Source: Candidatus Caccoplasma merdavium
GTDB lineage: Bacteria; Bacteroidota; Bacteroidia; Bacteroidales; UBA11471
Length of the DNA: 64,000 nucleotides
Direction of reading: 5' to 3'
NCBI GenBank assembly: GCA_018715595.1
Contig: DVLI01000026.1
Location: forward strand, 129,966 to 193,965
Position numbers and translations under genes: made by a program. Under the pieces are notes generated by a model that made no database searches, had not been told where the DNA came from, and worked only from the letters and a program-made list of their open reading frames with translations. Shown here piece after piece: positions 17,402 to 27,182 of this stretch. How positions within the stretch are numbered: the stretch's first letter is position 1; the number at the start of each line of letters is the position of its first letter.

Positions 17402-19402
17402 TTACCGAGGTCTGACAATTCGTTCGCCAAGTTCCTTGGCCAACGCCGCTTTTACCTTGAAAAGGTCCGACAGTTTCTGCATGAGAGCCCGTTTCTCCTC
17501 GATGCTTTCCTCACCTCTTTTCAGTTGTTGCTGCATGGCGGCTATTTCCTGCCCGATTATGGCGTCTTTCAACTCGAACAAGGCTCGTGGTACCAACTCG
17601 CCGATGCGCTCTTCTTCACTGGCGATATGTTGGTATTTGGTGTGTACCTTGCTCAATTCATATTTGTCACTGATGCAGTTCAAGGCAATGTCACTGATTT
17701 CGGGGTCGGGGTGTGAGGTAAAATACCGGGCGAGATGCGTCTCGGAGCGGGCAAAACAGGCTTCGGCTTCTTCCCTGATTCTTTGGTATATGGGATTTGA
17801 AAAAACGATTTCGTCGTTTTTCAGGTCGTTGAAGATATACGGAGCCACTTTCCACATGGCCCCTGCATCGTCTTTTGGGAAAAGGTCCAAGTCTCCATAT
17901 CTGATGATATAGCGTATCAATGAGCGTTCTGCCAAGTCATTGATATATTTGGTAGTCGAAGTTCCTGGTTGTGTGGGCGGGGTGTGTCGTGTTGGCTCTT
18001 CAAGCGAAATAGGGCTTTCTCTCTCCGTCGAAGAGGTATTATTGGAATCGGTGTCAGAACCGGAATTGCCATTTCCTTCTTCCTTGTTATTTGCCAATTC
18101 TTGATATCGGCGCTTGTTTATTTCGGTGAGTAGCACATTTTCGGCAATCTCCATGACACGGCTACATTCTTTGACATAAACCGAACGTTCGATTCTATCA
18201 GGGATTACTGCAATACTTTGTACGATATCGGTGATGAGCGCCGCTTTTTTGATGGGGTCTTGACCGGCACTTTCGAGCAAGAGGTCGGTTTTGAATCGGA
18301 TAAAATCGACTTCATGTTCATTGATGTATTGAGTAAACGCCGCAGCACTCTGTTTCTGTGCGAAAGAGTCGGGGTCATCACCGTCGGGCAAAAGGACGAC
18401 TTTGATGTGCAGACCTTCTTTCAGGAGCATGTCGATGCCTCGCAACGAAGCCTTTATGCCGGCGGCATCGCCGTCATATAGCACCGTCACATTGTTGGTA
18501 AAACGGTGTATGAGCCTTATCTGCCCCGGAGTAAGTGAAGTACCCGATGAGGCCACGACGTTTTCAATACCCGACTGGTGCATCGACAAGACATCGGTGT
18601 AGCCTTCGACCAAGAAACAGTTGTCCTGTTTTACGATGGCTTGTTTGGCTTGATAGATGCCATAGAGTTCATGGCTTTTGTGATATATGTCCGATTCGGG
18701 CGAATTGACATATTTGGCCATCTTCTCATTCTTTTTCAGTATGCGGCCACCAAATGCCAACACTTTCCCCGATAGGCTGTAAACCGGGAATATGACTCGC
18801 CCACGGAAACGATCGCTGATTTGTCCGTCACTGTTTTCAAGACAAAGGCCCGTGGAAAGAAGATATTCTTTCTTATATCCACGCTTTCGGGATTCGTTGT
18901 AGAGGGCATCACGTTGATCGAGCGAATATCCCAATCCGAATTTCTTGATGATGTCATCTCTAAATCCCCGTTCATGGAAGTAAGAAAGCCCGATAGAGCG
19001 CCCTTCGGCATGATTGAAAAGAATGTTTGAAAAATATTCCTGCGCGAAAGCATTCACGATGAGCATGCTTTCGCGTTTACTCTGTTGCTGTTTTTCCTCT
19101 TCGCTTTGTTCCCGTTCGTGAACTTCGATGTTGTATTTCTTGGCCAAGTATTTCAATGCCTCATAATAGGTCATTTGTTCATGTTCCATGATAAAATGCA
19201 CGGCACTGCCCCCTTTCCCACAACTAAAACATTTACAGATGTTTTTCGACGGGGAAACGCTGAACGAGGGGGTTTTCTCGTCGTGGAAGGGGCACAGACC
19301 AATATAGTTCACGCCCCTTTTTCGCAAGGTGACGAAGTCCGAAACGACTTCGACAATATTGGCGCTGTCGAGGATTTTATCTACGGTGGCTTGGTCTATC
19401 AT
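17402..19402 (-). CDS. dnaG: DNA primase
   Basis: DnaG makes RNA primers at the replication fork. The 666-aa protein has the N-terminal CHC2 zinc domain (CPFH 37-40, CFSC about 58-61), the RNA polymerase core and a Toprim region (EGYTDV near 265, YDGDAAG near 315). The C-terminal region is helical and probably binds DnaB helicase. A low-complexity Asn/Ser/Thr/Glu-rich linker (about residues 445-485) separates core and tail. The gene has a good promoter (19427-19458) and leads an apparent operon with the ABC exporter. Unlike the classical macromolecular-synthesis operon, neither rpsU nor rpoD is next to it here. Confidence 0.96.
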   Translation of the reverse strand: MIDQATVDKILDSANIVEVVSDFVTLRKRGVNYIGLCPFHDEKTPSFSVSPSKNICKCFSCGKGGSAVHFIMEHEQMTYYEALKYLAKKYNIEVHEREQSEEEKQQQSKRESMLIVNAFAQEYFSNILFNHAEGRSIGLSYFHERGFRDDIIKKFGLGYSLDQRDALYNESRKRGYKKEYLLSTGLCLENSDGQISDRFRGRVIFPVYSLSGKVLAFGGRILKKNEKMAKYVNSPESDIYHKSHELYGIYQAKQAIVKQDNCFLVEGYTDVLSMHQSGIENVVASSGTSLTPGQIRLIHRFTNNVTVLYDGDAAGIKASLRGIDMLLKEGLHIKVVLLPDGDDPDSFAQKQSAAAFTQYINEHEVDFIRFKTDLLLESAGQDPIKKAALITDIVQSIAVIPDRIERSVYVKECSRVMEIAENVLLTEINKRRYQELANNKEEGNGNSGSDTDSNNTSSTERESPISLEEPTRHTPPTQPGTSTTKYINDLAERSLIRYIIRYGDLDLFPKDDAGAMWKVAPYIFNDLKNDEIVFSNPIYQRIREEAEACFARSETHLARYFTSHPDPEISDIALNCISDKYELSKVHTKYQHIASEEERIGELVPRALFELKDAIIGQEIAAMQQQLKRGEESIEEKRALMQKLSDLFKVKAALAKELGERIVRPR

Positions 19403-19426
19403 GTCAACATCAAAATTTAAGCACGA

Positions 19427-19458
19427 CGAAGGTACGATTTCTTCTTCTTTATAGCAAA
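19427..19458 (-). promoter_or_regulatory. dnaG promoter
   Basis: On the minus strand this is TTTG (19458-19455), 20 bases, then TACCTTCG (19434-19427). The -7 box has the same one-base deviation as the promoter at 3000-3031. The start codon lies 24 bases downstream. Confidence 0.55.
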
Positions 19459-19585
19459 CCTTCCCTGAAATAATTCCCCGTCCATAAATTCACTTGCCGT
19501 TATTCGGGCCCACAAGGAAAGTGAGACTGGATATACCTTAATAAAGGAAGGGTGGTGTCGATAAGGTGAAAAATTTCGATAAAAG

Positions 19586-19619
19586 TTTGCTGAATATCGA
19601 AAGATTACAATTACTTTTG
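19586..19619 (+). promoter_or_regulatory. tig promoter
   Basis: TTTG (19586-19589), 22 bases, then TACTTTTG (19612-19619). This predicts a leader of roughly 100 bases before the trigger factor ATG. Confidence 0.6.
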
Positions 19620-19725
19620 CACCATTAAAATTGCGGGCATGTGCGAAATAAGCTCCTTTTGTGCTTCGATTTTAAACATAATCTACTGAAAATAACATAG
19701 ATAATAACCAAATAGATTCGCAAGA

Positions 19726-21081
19726 ATGAACGTTTCACAAGAAAACACAAGCAAAGTTTCGGCTTTGATAAAGATTGACATCGTAAAAGCCGATTATGAA
19801 GAAAAAGTAGAAAAGGCTTTGCGTACTTATCGTCAGAAGGCTAATATCCCCGGTTTCCGTAAAGGTATGGCGCCGATGGGTATGATCAAGAAAATGGTGG
19901 GCAAATCGATCCTGCTCGAAGAAATAAACAAATTGGTTTCGGAAAGTCTTTACAATTATATTAAAGACAATAAGATGAATATCCTGGGCGAGCCTCTGCC
20001 CTCGGAATCGCAAGCAGAAATCGATTTCGACAAACAAGAGGATTTCACTTTCCTGTTCGACGTGGCTTTGGCACCTGAAATCGACATCACCCTTACTGAC
20101 AAAGACAAAATCGACTATTACCACATCGACATCGATGATGACATGGTAGCCAAGCAGAAAGAGGCTCTTTGCAGCCGTTTCGGCGTGCAACAACCTGTCG
20201 AAGAAGCCAGCGAGAAAGACATCGTAAAAGGCCAGTTCGTAGAACTCGACGAGAACAACGCGCCCAAAGAAGGCGGCATCTCGGTTGAGTCGCTTCTCAC
20301 CCCGGCTTATCTCAAAGACGAAGCCGAGAAAAATAAATTCGTCGGCAAGAAAGTCGGAGACAAGGTCGTATTCAATCCGTCTGTTGCTTGTGGCGAAAAT
20401 GACACCGAAATTGCAGCCATGCTGCACATCGGAAAAGATAAATCGGCCGATGTGAAATCGAACTTCGAAGTCGAAATCACTTCTATTCTCGGATTCAAAC
20501 CCGCCGAAGTGGGACAAGAACTCTATGATAACGCTTTCGGTAAAGATACCGTAAAGAGTGAAGAAGAATTTACCGCAAAAATCCGCGAAATGCTCGCCTC
20601 GCAGTTGCAACCCGAGAGCGATTACAAGTTTGCCCTCGATGCCCGCACCGCATTGGAAGCCAAAGTGGGAGAGGTGGAACTTCCCGACAACCTGCTCAAA
20701 CGTTGGCTGGTTGTGACCGGTGAAAACCGCACGGCCGAGTCGGTAGAAGAGGAATATCCCAAAATGGTCCCCGACTTGAAATGGCAACTCATCAAGGAAG
20801 AAATCGTGAAAAAATACGAAATCAAAGTCGATGACGCCGATATGCTCGAAATGGCCAAGAAAGCAACTCGCGCACAGTTCGCCCAATACGGTATGGCCAA
20901 TGTGCCCGATGACCTGCTCGAAAAATATGCTTCCGATATGCTGAAAGACAAGAAAATCGTCAGCAACATTGCCGAGCGTGCCACCGAAGAAAAAATCATC
21001 GAGACAATCAAATCCCATGTTTCTCTGAACGAAAAGAACATTTCGGTCGAAGATTTCTATAAAATGTTTGAAAGCAAATAA
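19726..21081 (+). CDS. tig: trigger factor
   Basis: This ribosome-associated chaperone and prolyl isomerase folds nascent chains. The 451-aa protein has the N-terminal ribosome-binding domain with the signature GFRKG (about residues 44-48), a central FKBP-like domain (about 150-245, clearly diverged from the proteobacterial sequence) and a long helical C-terminal domain rich in Glu and Lys. Peptidyl-prolyl isomerase activity may be weak given the divergence, but that is inference. The gene stands alone between its promoter and a strong terminator, just ahead of clpP-clpX. The tig-clpP-clpX order is widely conserved in bacteria. Confidence 0.95.
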   Translation: MNVSQENTSKVSALIKIDIVKADYEEKVEKALRTYRQKANIPGFRKGMAPMGMIKKMVGKSILLEEINKLVSESLYNYIKDNKMNILGEPLPSESQAEIDFDKQEDFTFLFDVALAPEIDITLTDKDKIDYYHIDIDDDMVAKQKEALCSRFGVQQPVEEASEKDIVKGQFVELDENNAPKEGGISVESLLTPAYLKDEAEKNKFVGKKVGDKVVFNPSVACGENDTEIAAMLHIGKDKSADVKSNFEVEITSILGFKPAEVGQELYDNAFGKDTVKSEEEFTAKIREMLASQLQPESDYKFALDARTALEAKVGEVELPDNLLKRWLVVTGENRTAESVEEEYPKMVPDLKWQLIKEEIVKKYEIKVDDADMLEMAKKATRAQFAQYGMANVPDDLLEKYASDMLKDKKIVSNIAERATEEKIIETIKSHVSLNEKNISVEDFYKMFESK

Positions 21082-21102
21082 TCCGACAGACATTTTCCAC
21101 AT

Positions 21103-21136
21103 AAAAAATCAGCCCCCAGTCCGGGCTGATTTTTTA
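21103..21136 (+). terminator. rho-independent terminator of tig
   Basis: Arms AAAATCAGCCC and GGGCTGATTTT are followed by a T run, about 22 bases past the tig stop. It separates tig from the clpP promoter. Confidence 0.9.
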
Positions 21137-21172
21137 TATCGTTACTCTCCACATTTCCCGCGAAAAACAAAA

Positions 21173-21204
21173 TTTGCGGGATAATGGTTTTATTTCTATC
21201 TTTG
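21173..21204 (+). promoter_or_regulatory. clpP-clpX promoter
   Basis: TTTG (21173-21176), exactly 20 bases, then TATCTTTG (21197-21204): a consensus Bacteroidetes promoter. Transcription should begin near 21211. This excludes a clpP start at 21206 and supports the ATG at 21245. Confidence 0.75.
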
Positions 21205-21244
21205 TTTGAAGAAAAAATCAGAAACCTCAAAAAACGTTTTGATT

Positions 21245-21919
21245 ATGAACGACGATTTTAGAAAATATGCCACCAAACATTTGGGAATGAATGGCCTTGC
21301 TCTCGACAAATACATCGACATAACAAGCAGTTACATTTCTCCGACGATTATCGAAGAACGTCAGATGAATGTTGCCCAAATGGACGTTTTCTCCCGTTTG
21401 ATGATGGATCGTATCATCTTCTTGGGGACACAGATCGACGATTATGCTGCCAATGTCATACAGGCTCAACTGCTCTATCTCGACTCGTCCGACCCCGGTA
21501 AGGACATTTCCATCTATCTCAATACCCCGGGCGGAAGCGTATATGCCGGGTTGGGTATTTACGATACGATGCAATATATTTCGAGCGATGTCTCGACCAT
21601 TTGCACGGGTATGGCAGCCTCGATGGGTGCCGTCTTGCTGGTGGCCGGGACAACGGGCAAACGTTTTGCCTTACAACATTCTCGCGTGATGATTCATCAG
21701 CCGATGGGGGGAGCCCAAGGGCAAGCCTCCGATATCGAAATTACGGCTCGCGAAATACAGAAATTGAAGAAAGAACTTTACACCATCATTGCCAACCATT
21801 CGGGCAAACCGTATGAACAAATCGAAAAAGATTCGGACCGTGATTACTGGATGACCGCTGCCGAGGCGAAAGAGTATGGCATGATCGACGATGTATTAGT
21901 ACGCGTAAAAACGAAATAA
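21245..21919 (+). CDS. clpP: ATP-dependent Clp protease proteolytic subunit
   Basis: ClpP forms the serine-protease barrel fed by ClpX. I start it at [14 protein letters not shown] (21245, 224 aa) because an in-frame codon at 21206 lies upstream of the predicted transcription start. The catalytic serine is in [11 protein letters not shown] (about residue 123), the histidine in [11 protein letters not shown] (about 148), and the aspartate in the C-terminal part. The Gly-rich oxyanion strand ([10 protein letters not shown]) is intact. The stop codon overlaps the clpX ATG by one base (TAATG), so the subunits are translationally coupled. Confidence 0.96.
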   Translation: MNDDFRKYATKHLGMNGLALDKYIDITSSYISPTIIEERQMNVAQMDVFSRLMMDRIIFLGTQIDDYAANVIQAQLLYLDSSDPGKDISIYLNTPGGSVYAGLGIYDTMQYISSDVSTICTGMAASMGAVLLVAGTTGKRFALQHSRVMIHQPMGGAQGQASDIEITAREIQKLKKELYTIIANHSGKPYEQIEKDSDRDYWMTAAEAKEYGMIDDVLVRVKTK

Positions 21920-23157
21920 TGGGAAAGAAAGAAACAGAATGCCGTTGCTCGTTTTGCGGACGGAGCGAACGGGAAGTCGGCTATCCGCTTCTCTCGGGAT
22001 ATGCCGGATATATCTGTGTCGAATGCGCAGAACAAGCCTCTATTGCAGCCCGCGAAATCAAGCAGAAAGCCTCGGATCTGAAACTCGGGCTCGAAGAGCT
22101 GCCCAAACCCAAGGAAATAAAAGCCTTCCTCGACCAGTATGTCATCGGTCAAGACGATGCCAAACGTTATCTCTCGGTAGCTGTTTACAACCACTACAAG
22201 CGCTTGTTGCAATATAAACAAGGGAAAAAAACAGATGATGTAGAAATAGAAAAATCGAACATCATCATGGTGGGACGCACCGGTACCGGTAAAACCCTCT
22301 TGGCAAAGACCATCGCCAAATTGTTGAAAGTACCTTTTACGATAGTCGACGCAACCGTTCTTACTGAGGCCGGATATGTGGGTGAAGACATCGAAAGCAT
22401 TCTTACCCGCTTGTTGCAGGTGTCGGATTATGATGTCGATGCCGCCGAACGGGGAATCGTCTTTATCGACGAAATCGATAAAATCGCCCGCAAAGGCGAC
22501 AATCCGTCCATCACACGCGATGTGAGTGGCGAAGGCGTACAGCAAGGACTGCTCAAACTCCTTGAAGGCTCGGTCGTGAACGTTCCCCCGCAAGGAGGCC
22601 GTAAACACCCCGAGCAAAAGATGATTCCGGTCAATACAAAAGACATTCTTTTTATCTGTGGCGGTGCGTTCGACGGTATCGAAAAGAAGATAGCCATGCG
22701 TCTCAACACCAAGGTCGTAGGATATGGGGTAGACAAAAAACGCGATACCATCGACCGGGAAAATCTCTTGCAATATATCACGCCGCAAGATTTGAAGTCG
22801 TTCGGCTTGATACCGGAAATCATAGGCCGTCTGCCCATATTGACATACCTCGATCCACTCGACCGCCAAGCCTTGCGTCAAATCCTGACCGAGCCCAAAA
22901 ATTCCATTATCAAGCAATATGTAAAAATGTTTGAAATGGACGGTATAAAACTCACCTTTGATGAAGAAGCGCTCGATTTCATGGTCGACAAGTCCATCGA
23001 GTTCAAACTTGGTGCACGAGGGCTGCGTTCCATCGTCGAGGCAATCATGATCGATGCCATGTTTGAACTTCCATCGACCGATTGCAAGTCACTTCACGTT
23101 ACGAGAGCCTATGCCGAAGAGAAAATAAAGAAAGCAAATATGCACACACTACATTAA
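21919..23157 (+). CDS. clpX: ATP-dependent Clp protease ATPase subunit ClpX
   Basis: This AAA+ unfoldase delivers substrates to ClpP. The 412-aa protein has the N-terminal C4 zinc-binding domain (CSFC near residues 10-13, CVEC near 37-40), Walker A GRTGTGKT (about 117-124), Walker [10 protein letters not shown] and the sensor-2 region GARGLR. The ClpP-docking loop is expected in the large domain. Length and motifs are standard. No terminator is evident after it; the recQ promoter follows 17 bases after the stop. Confidence 0.97.
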   Translation: MGKKETECRCSFCGRSEREVGYPLLSGYAGYICVECAEQASIAAREIKQKASDLKLGLEELPKPKEIKAFLDQYVIGQDDAKRYLSVAVYNHYKRLLQYKQGKKTDDVEIEKSNIIMVGRTGTGKTLLAKTIAKLLKVPFTIVDATVLTEAGYVGEDIESILTRLLQVSDYDVDAAERGIVFIDEIDKIARKGDNPSITRDVSGEGVQQGLLKLLEGSVVNVPPQGGRKHPEQKMIPVNTKDILFICGGAFDGIEKKIAMRLNTKVVGYGVDKKRDTIDRENLLQYITPQDLKSFGLIPEIIGRLPILTYLDPLDRQALRQILTEPKNSIIKQYVKMFEMDGIKLTFDEEALDFMVDKSIEFKLGARGLRSIVEAIMIDAMFELPSTDCKSLHVTRAYAEEKIKKANMHTLH

Positions 23158-23173
23158 AAAATAGGAGGATAAA

Positions 23174-23204
23174 TTTGTATAGTGAAAGAAAATTCATAAA
23201 TTTG
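23174..23204 (+). promoter_or_regulatory. promoter of the first recQ gene
   Basis: TTTG (23174-23177), 19 bases, then TAAATTTG (23197-23204). The ATG is about 50 bases downstream. Confidence 0.5.
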
Positions 23205-23255
23205 TTCATAATCACAGATTATGCGTGCTGAAAACCGACTATAAATGAGAACTTT

Positions 23256-25436
23256 ATGACAACGAAAAACGATTTGACCGCAGCTTTGAAAGAGCATTTC
23301 GGGTTTGATGCTTTCAAGGGAAACCAAGAAGCGATAATCAAAAATCTGCTTGCCGGAAACGATACGTTTGTGTTGATGCCTACGGGAGGAGGTAAATCGC
23401 TCTGTTACCAACTGCCTTCACTACTCTCCGAAGGCACCGCAGTTGTTATATCGCCACTCATAGCCTTGATGAAAAATCAAGTCGATGCCATGCGGAATTT
23501 CAGCGAAGAAGACGGGGTGGCGCATTTTATAAATTCCTCGTTAAACAAAGCGTCGATTGATTTGGTCAAGGAAGACATTCTCTCGGGTAAAACCAAGCTC
23601 CTATATGTCGCCCCCGAATCATTGACCAAAGAAGAAAATATCGAATTCCTCAAACAGGTAAAAATATCGTTCTATGCCGTTGACGAGGCACATTGCATAT
23701 CGGAGTGGGGACATGATTTCCGCCCCGAATATCGTCGCATTCGTCCCATCATCAACGAAATAGGCTCCCGGCCGGTAATTGCCCTCACGGCAACAGCCAC
23801 ACCCAAGGTGCAGCACGATATACAGAAAAACTTGGGAATGACCGATGCCGCAGTCTTCAAATCGTCGTTTAACAGGCCCAATTTGTATTATGAAGTACGC
23901 CCCAAAACAAAAAATATCGATAAAGAAATTATCAAATATATAAAGTCCCAACCCGGAAAATCGGGTATCATTTACTGTCTGAGCCGTAAAAAGGTCGAAG
24001 AACTGGCCGAAACCCTCAAAGTGAATGGTATCAATGCTCTGCCCTACCATGCCGGAATGGATTCAAACACACGCACACATAACCAAGATGCTTTCCTGCT
24101 CGAAGAAGTCGATGTCATCGTGGCAACCATTGCATTCGGAATGGGCATCGATAAACCCGACGTGCGCTTTGTGATTCATTACGACATACCCAAGAGCCTC
24201 GAAGGCTACTATCAGGAAACCGGCCGTGCAGGACGCGACGGGGGCGAAGGCCAGTGCATAACCTTCTATGTCAAAGAAGACTTGGAGAAACTGGAAAAAT
24301 TCATGCAGGGAAAGCCCATCGCCGAACAAGAAATAGGAAAACAACTGTTGATCGAAACGAAAGCATATGCCGAGTCGTCGGTATGCCGCCGCAAATTGTT
24401 GTTGCACTATTTCGGGGAAGAGTATACCGAAGATAATTGCGGGAATTGTGACAACTGTTTGAACCCCAAGAAACAAGTGGAAGCACAAGATATGTTATGT
24501 GCGGTATTAGATACCGTAATAGCCTTAAAAGAAAAATTCAAAGCCGAACACGTCATCGACGTGCTTTTGGGCAAAGAAACCTCAGAAATCCTCTCCTATA
24601 ACCAAGATGAACTCGAAGTATTTGGTTGCGGACAAGGTGAAGACGAGAAAAAATGGGCCACTGTCATACGGCAAGCCCTTATTGCCGGATATTTGGACAA
24701 GGACATCGAAAATTACGGACTGCTGAAAGTGACGAAAGCAGGACATGAATTTTTGAAACACCCTGTATCGTTCAAAATCGTACAAGACAATGATTTCGAT
24801 GAAATAGAGGAAGAAGCTCCCATGAAAGGCGGTGGCGTTTGTGCCGTAGACCCGGTACTCTATGCCATACTCAAAGACTTGCGCAAGAAAATCGCAAAAA
24901 AACTGGAACTCCCGCCCTATGTCATTTTCCAAGATCCGTCGCTGGAAGCCATGGCCACCACATACCCCGTAACGCTTGAAGAGCTGCAAAATATCCCCGG
25001 CGTGGGAGCGGGGAAAGCCAAACGATACGGGGAAGAATTTGTGAAGGTCATCAAAAAGCATTGCGACGAAAATGAGATAGAACGTCCCGAAGATTTGCGC
25101 GTACGCACCGTCGCCAACAAGTCCAAGCTGAAAGTCTCCATCATACAAGGCATCGATCGCAAAATAGCATTGGACGAACTGGCCGAGTCGAAAGGCTTGG
25201 AATTTTCCGACCTCCTCGACGAAGTGGAGGCCATCGTATATTCCGGCACCAAAATCAATATCGATTATTTCCTCGAAGAGGTAATCGATGAAGACCACAT
25301 CGAAGACATCTTTGAATATTTCAAGGAGGCCGAAAGTGACGATCTCGAAGCGGCCATCGAAGAGTTGGGCCGTGATTATACCGAAGAGGAGATACGCCTG
25401 GTGCGTATCAAATTCCTCTCAGAAATGGGAAATTGA
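23256..25436 (+). CDS. recQ: RecQ-family ATP-dependent DNA helicase with HRDC domain
   Basis: This 3'-5' DNA helicase unwinds recombination and repair intermediates. The 726-aa protein has Walker A PTGGGKSLCYQ (43-53), the DEAH box in VDEAHCISEWGHDFRPEY (near 145-160), helicase motif VI QETGRAGRDG (near 318), the RecQ zinc cluster starting at CRRKLL (about 375), a winged-helix RQC region and an HRDC domain (about 535-600). It ends in roughly 110 acidic, helical residues that E. coli RecQ (609 aa) does not have. A second, shorter RecQ lies at 38262-40169, so the cell carries two non-identical enzymes. Confidence 0.95.
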   Translation: MTTKNDLTAALKEHFGFDAFKGNQEAIIKNLLAGNDTFVLMPTGGGKSLCYQLPSLLSEGTAVVISPLIALMKNQVDAMRNFSEEDGVAHFINSSLNKASIDLVKEDILSGKTKLLYVAPESLTKEENIEFLKQVKISFYAVDEAHCISEWGHDFRPEYRRIRPIINEIGSRPVIALTATATPKVQHDIQKNLGMTDAAVFKSSFNRPNLYYEVRPKTKNIDKEIIKYIKSQPGKSGIIYCLSRKKVEELAETLKVNGINALPYHAGMDSNTRTHNQDAFLLEEVDVIVATIAFGMGIDKPDVRFVIHYDIPKSLEGYYQETGRAGRDGGEGQCITFYVKEDLEKLEKFMQGKPIAEQEIGKQLLIETKAYAESSVCRRKLLLHYFGEEYTEDNCGNCDNCLNPKKQVEAQDMLCAVLDTVIALKEKFKAEHVIDVLLGKETSEILSYNQDELEVFGCGQGEDEKKWATVIRQALIAGYLDKDIENYGLLKVTKAGHEFLKHPVSFKIVQDNDFDEIEEEAPMKGGGVCAVDPVLYAILKDLRKKIAKKLELPPYVIFQDPSLEAMATTYPVTLEELQNIPGVGAGKAKRYGEEFVKVIKKHCDENEIERPEDLRVRTVANKSKLKVSIIQGIDRKIALDELAESKGLEFSDLLDEVEAIVYSGTKINIDYFLEEVIDEDHIEDIFEYFKEAESDDLEAAIEELGRDYTEEEIRLVRIKFLSEMGN

Positions 25437-25460
25437 CCAAAGTGTCACAACAACAATCAA

Positions 25461-25490
25461 AAAGAGTGGGGGATAACCCGCTCTTTTTTT
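25461..25490 (+). terminator. rho-independent terminator of recQ
   Basis: Arms AAGAGTGGG and CCCGCTCTT (one G-T pair) are followed by T7, about 25 bases past the stop. Confidence 0.85.
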
Positions 25491-25564
25491 GTATACCGAA
25501 AAATAAAAAAGCCCTAAAAGAGAAAAAAGATTTTTTTAACCCATGATTCTTGCAAAAAAATGCG

Positions 25565-25572
25565 TATCTTTG
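25565..25572 (+). promoter_or_regulatory. -7 box of the guaB promoter
   Basis: TATCTTTG lies 31 bases before the guaB ATG. No TTG stands at the usual 19-21 base spacing; the nearest is only 12 bases away. Confidence 0.45.
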
Positions 25573-25582
25573 CGTGCAATAA

Positions 25583-27082
<1,500 letters not shown>

Positions 27083-27110
27083 GTCTCTTACCATACTTTA
27101 ATAAGTTTAT

Positions 27111-27178
27111 ACACCTGTTTGACGTGTTCGATATAATAAATTTATTATATTTGAGCCGTTAAAACAGGTGTATTTTTA
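27111..27178 (+). terminator. composite inverted repeat: probable guaB terminator overlapping the next promoter
   Basis: A perfect 10-bp inverted repeat (ACACCTGTTT at 27111-27120, its complement at 27162-27171) encloses a perfect 20-bp AT palindrome (27131-27150) and is followed by ATTTTTA. It lies 28 bases past guaB. The -7 box TATATTTG of the next gene is inside the loop. Confidence 0.5.
27118..27153 (+). promoter_or_regulatory. promoter of the SurA/OstA/mutL run
   Basis: TTTG (27118-27121), 24 bases, then TATATTTG (27146-27153). The spacing is at the long end. The -33 overlaps the left arm of the inverted repeat at 27111-27171. Confidence 0.45.
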
Positions 27179-27182
27179 TATC

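Larger units (their letters stand above)
19403..19725. other. intergenic region between dnaG and tig (divergent)
   Basis: This 323-base gap holds two divergent promoters, for dnaG (minus) and tig (plus). I see no open frame or RNA gene in the remainder. Confidence 0.6.

Noticed and set aside
19735-21102. Minus-strand frame of 455 codons covering all of tig
   Set aside because: It is antisense to a conserved, full-length trigger factor. The Phe- and His-rich composition is the typical mirror of Glu/Lys-rich coding DNA.
21206-21244. Upstream in-frame start that would lengthen ClpP by 13 residues
   Set aside because: The -7 box ends at 21204, so transcription starts after this codon. The ATG at 21245 also gives the usual ClpP length.
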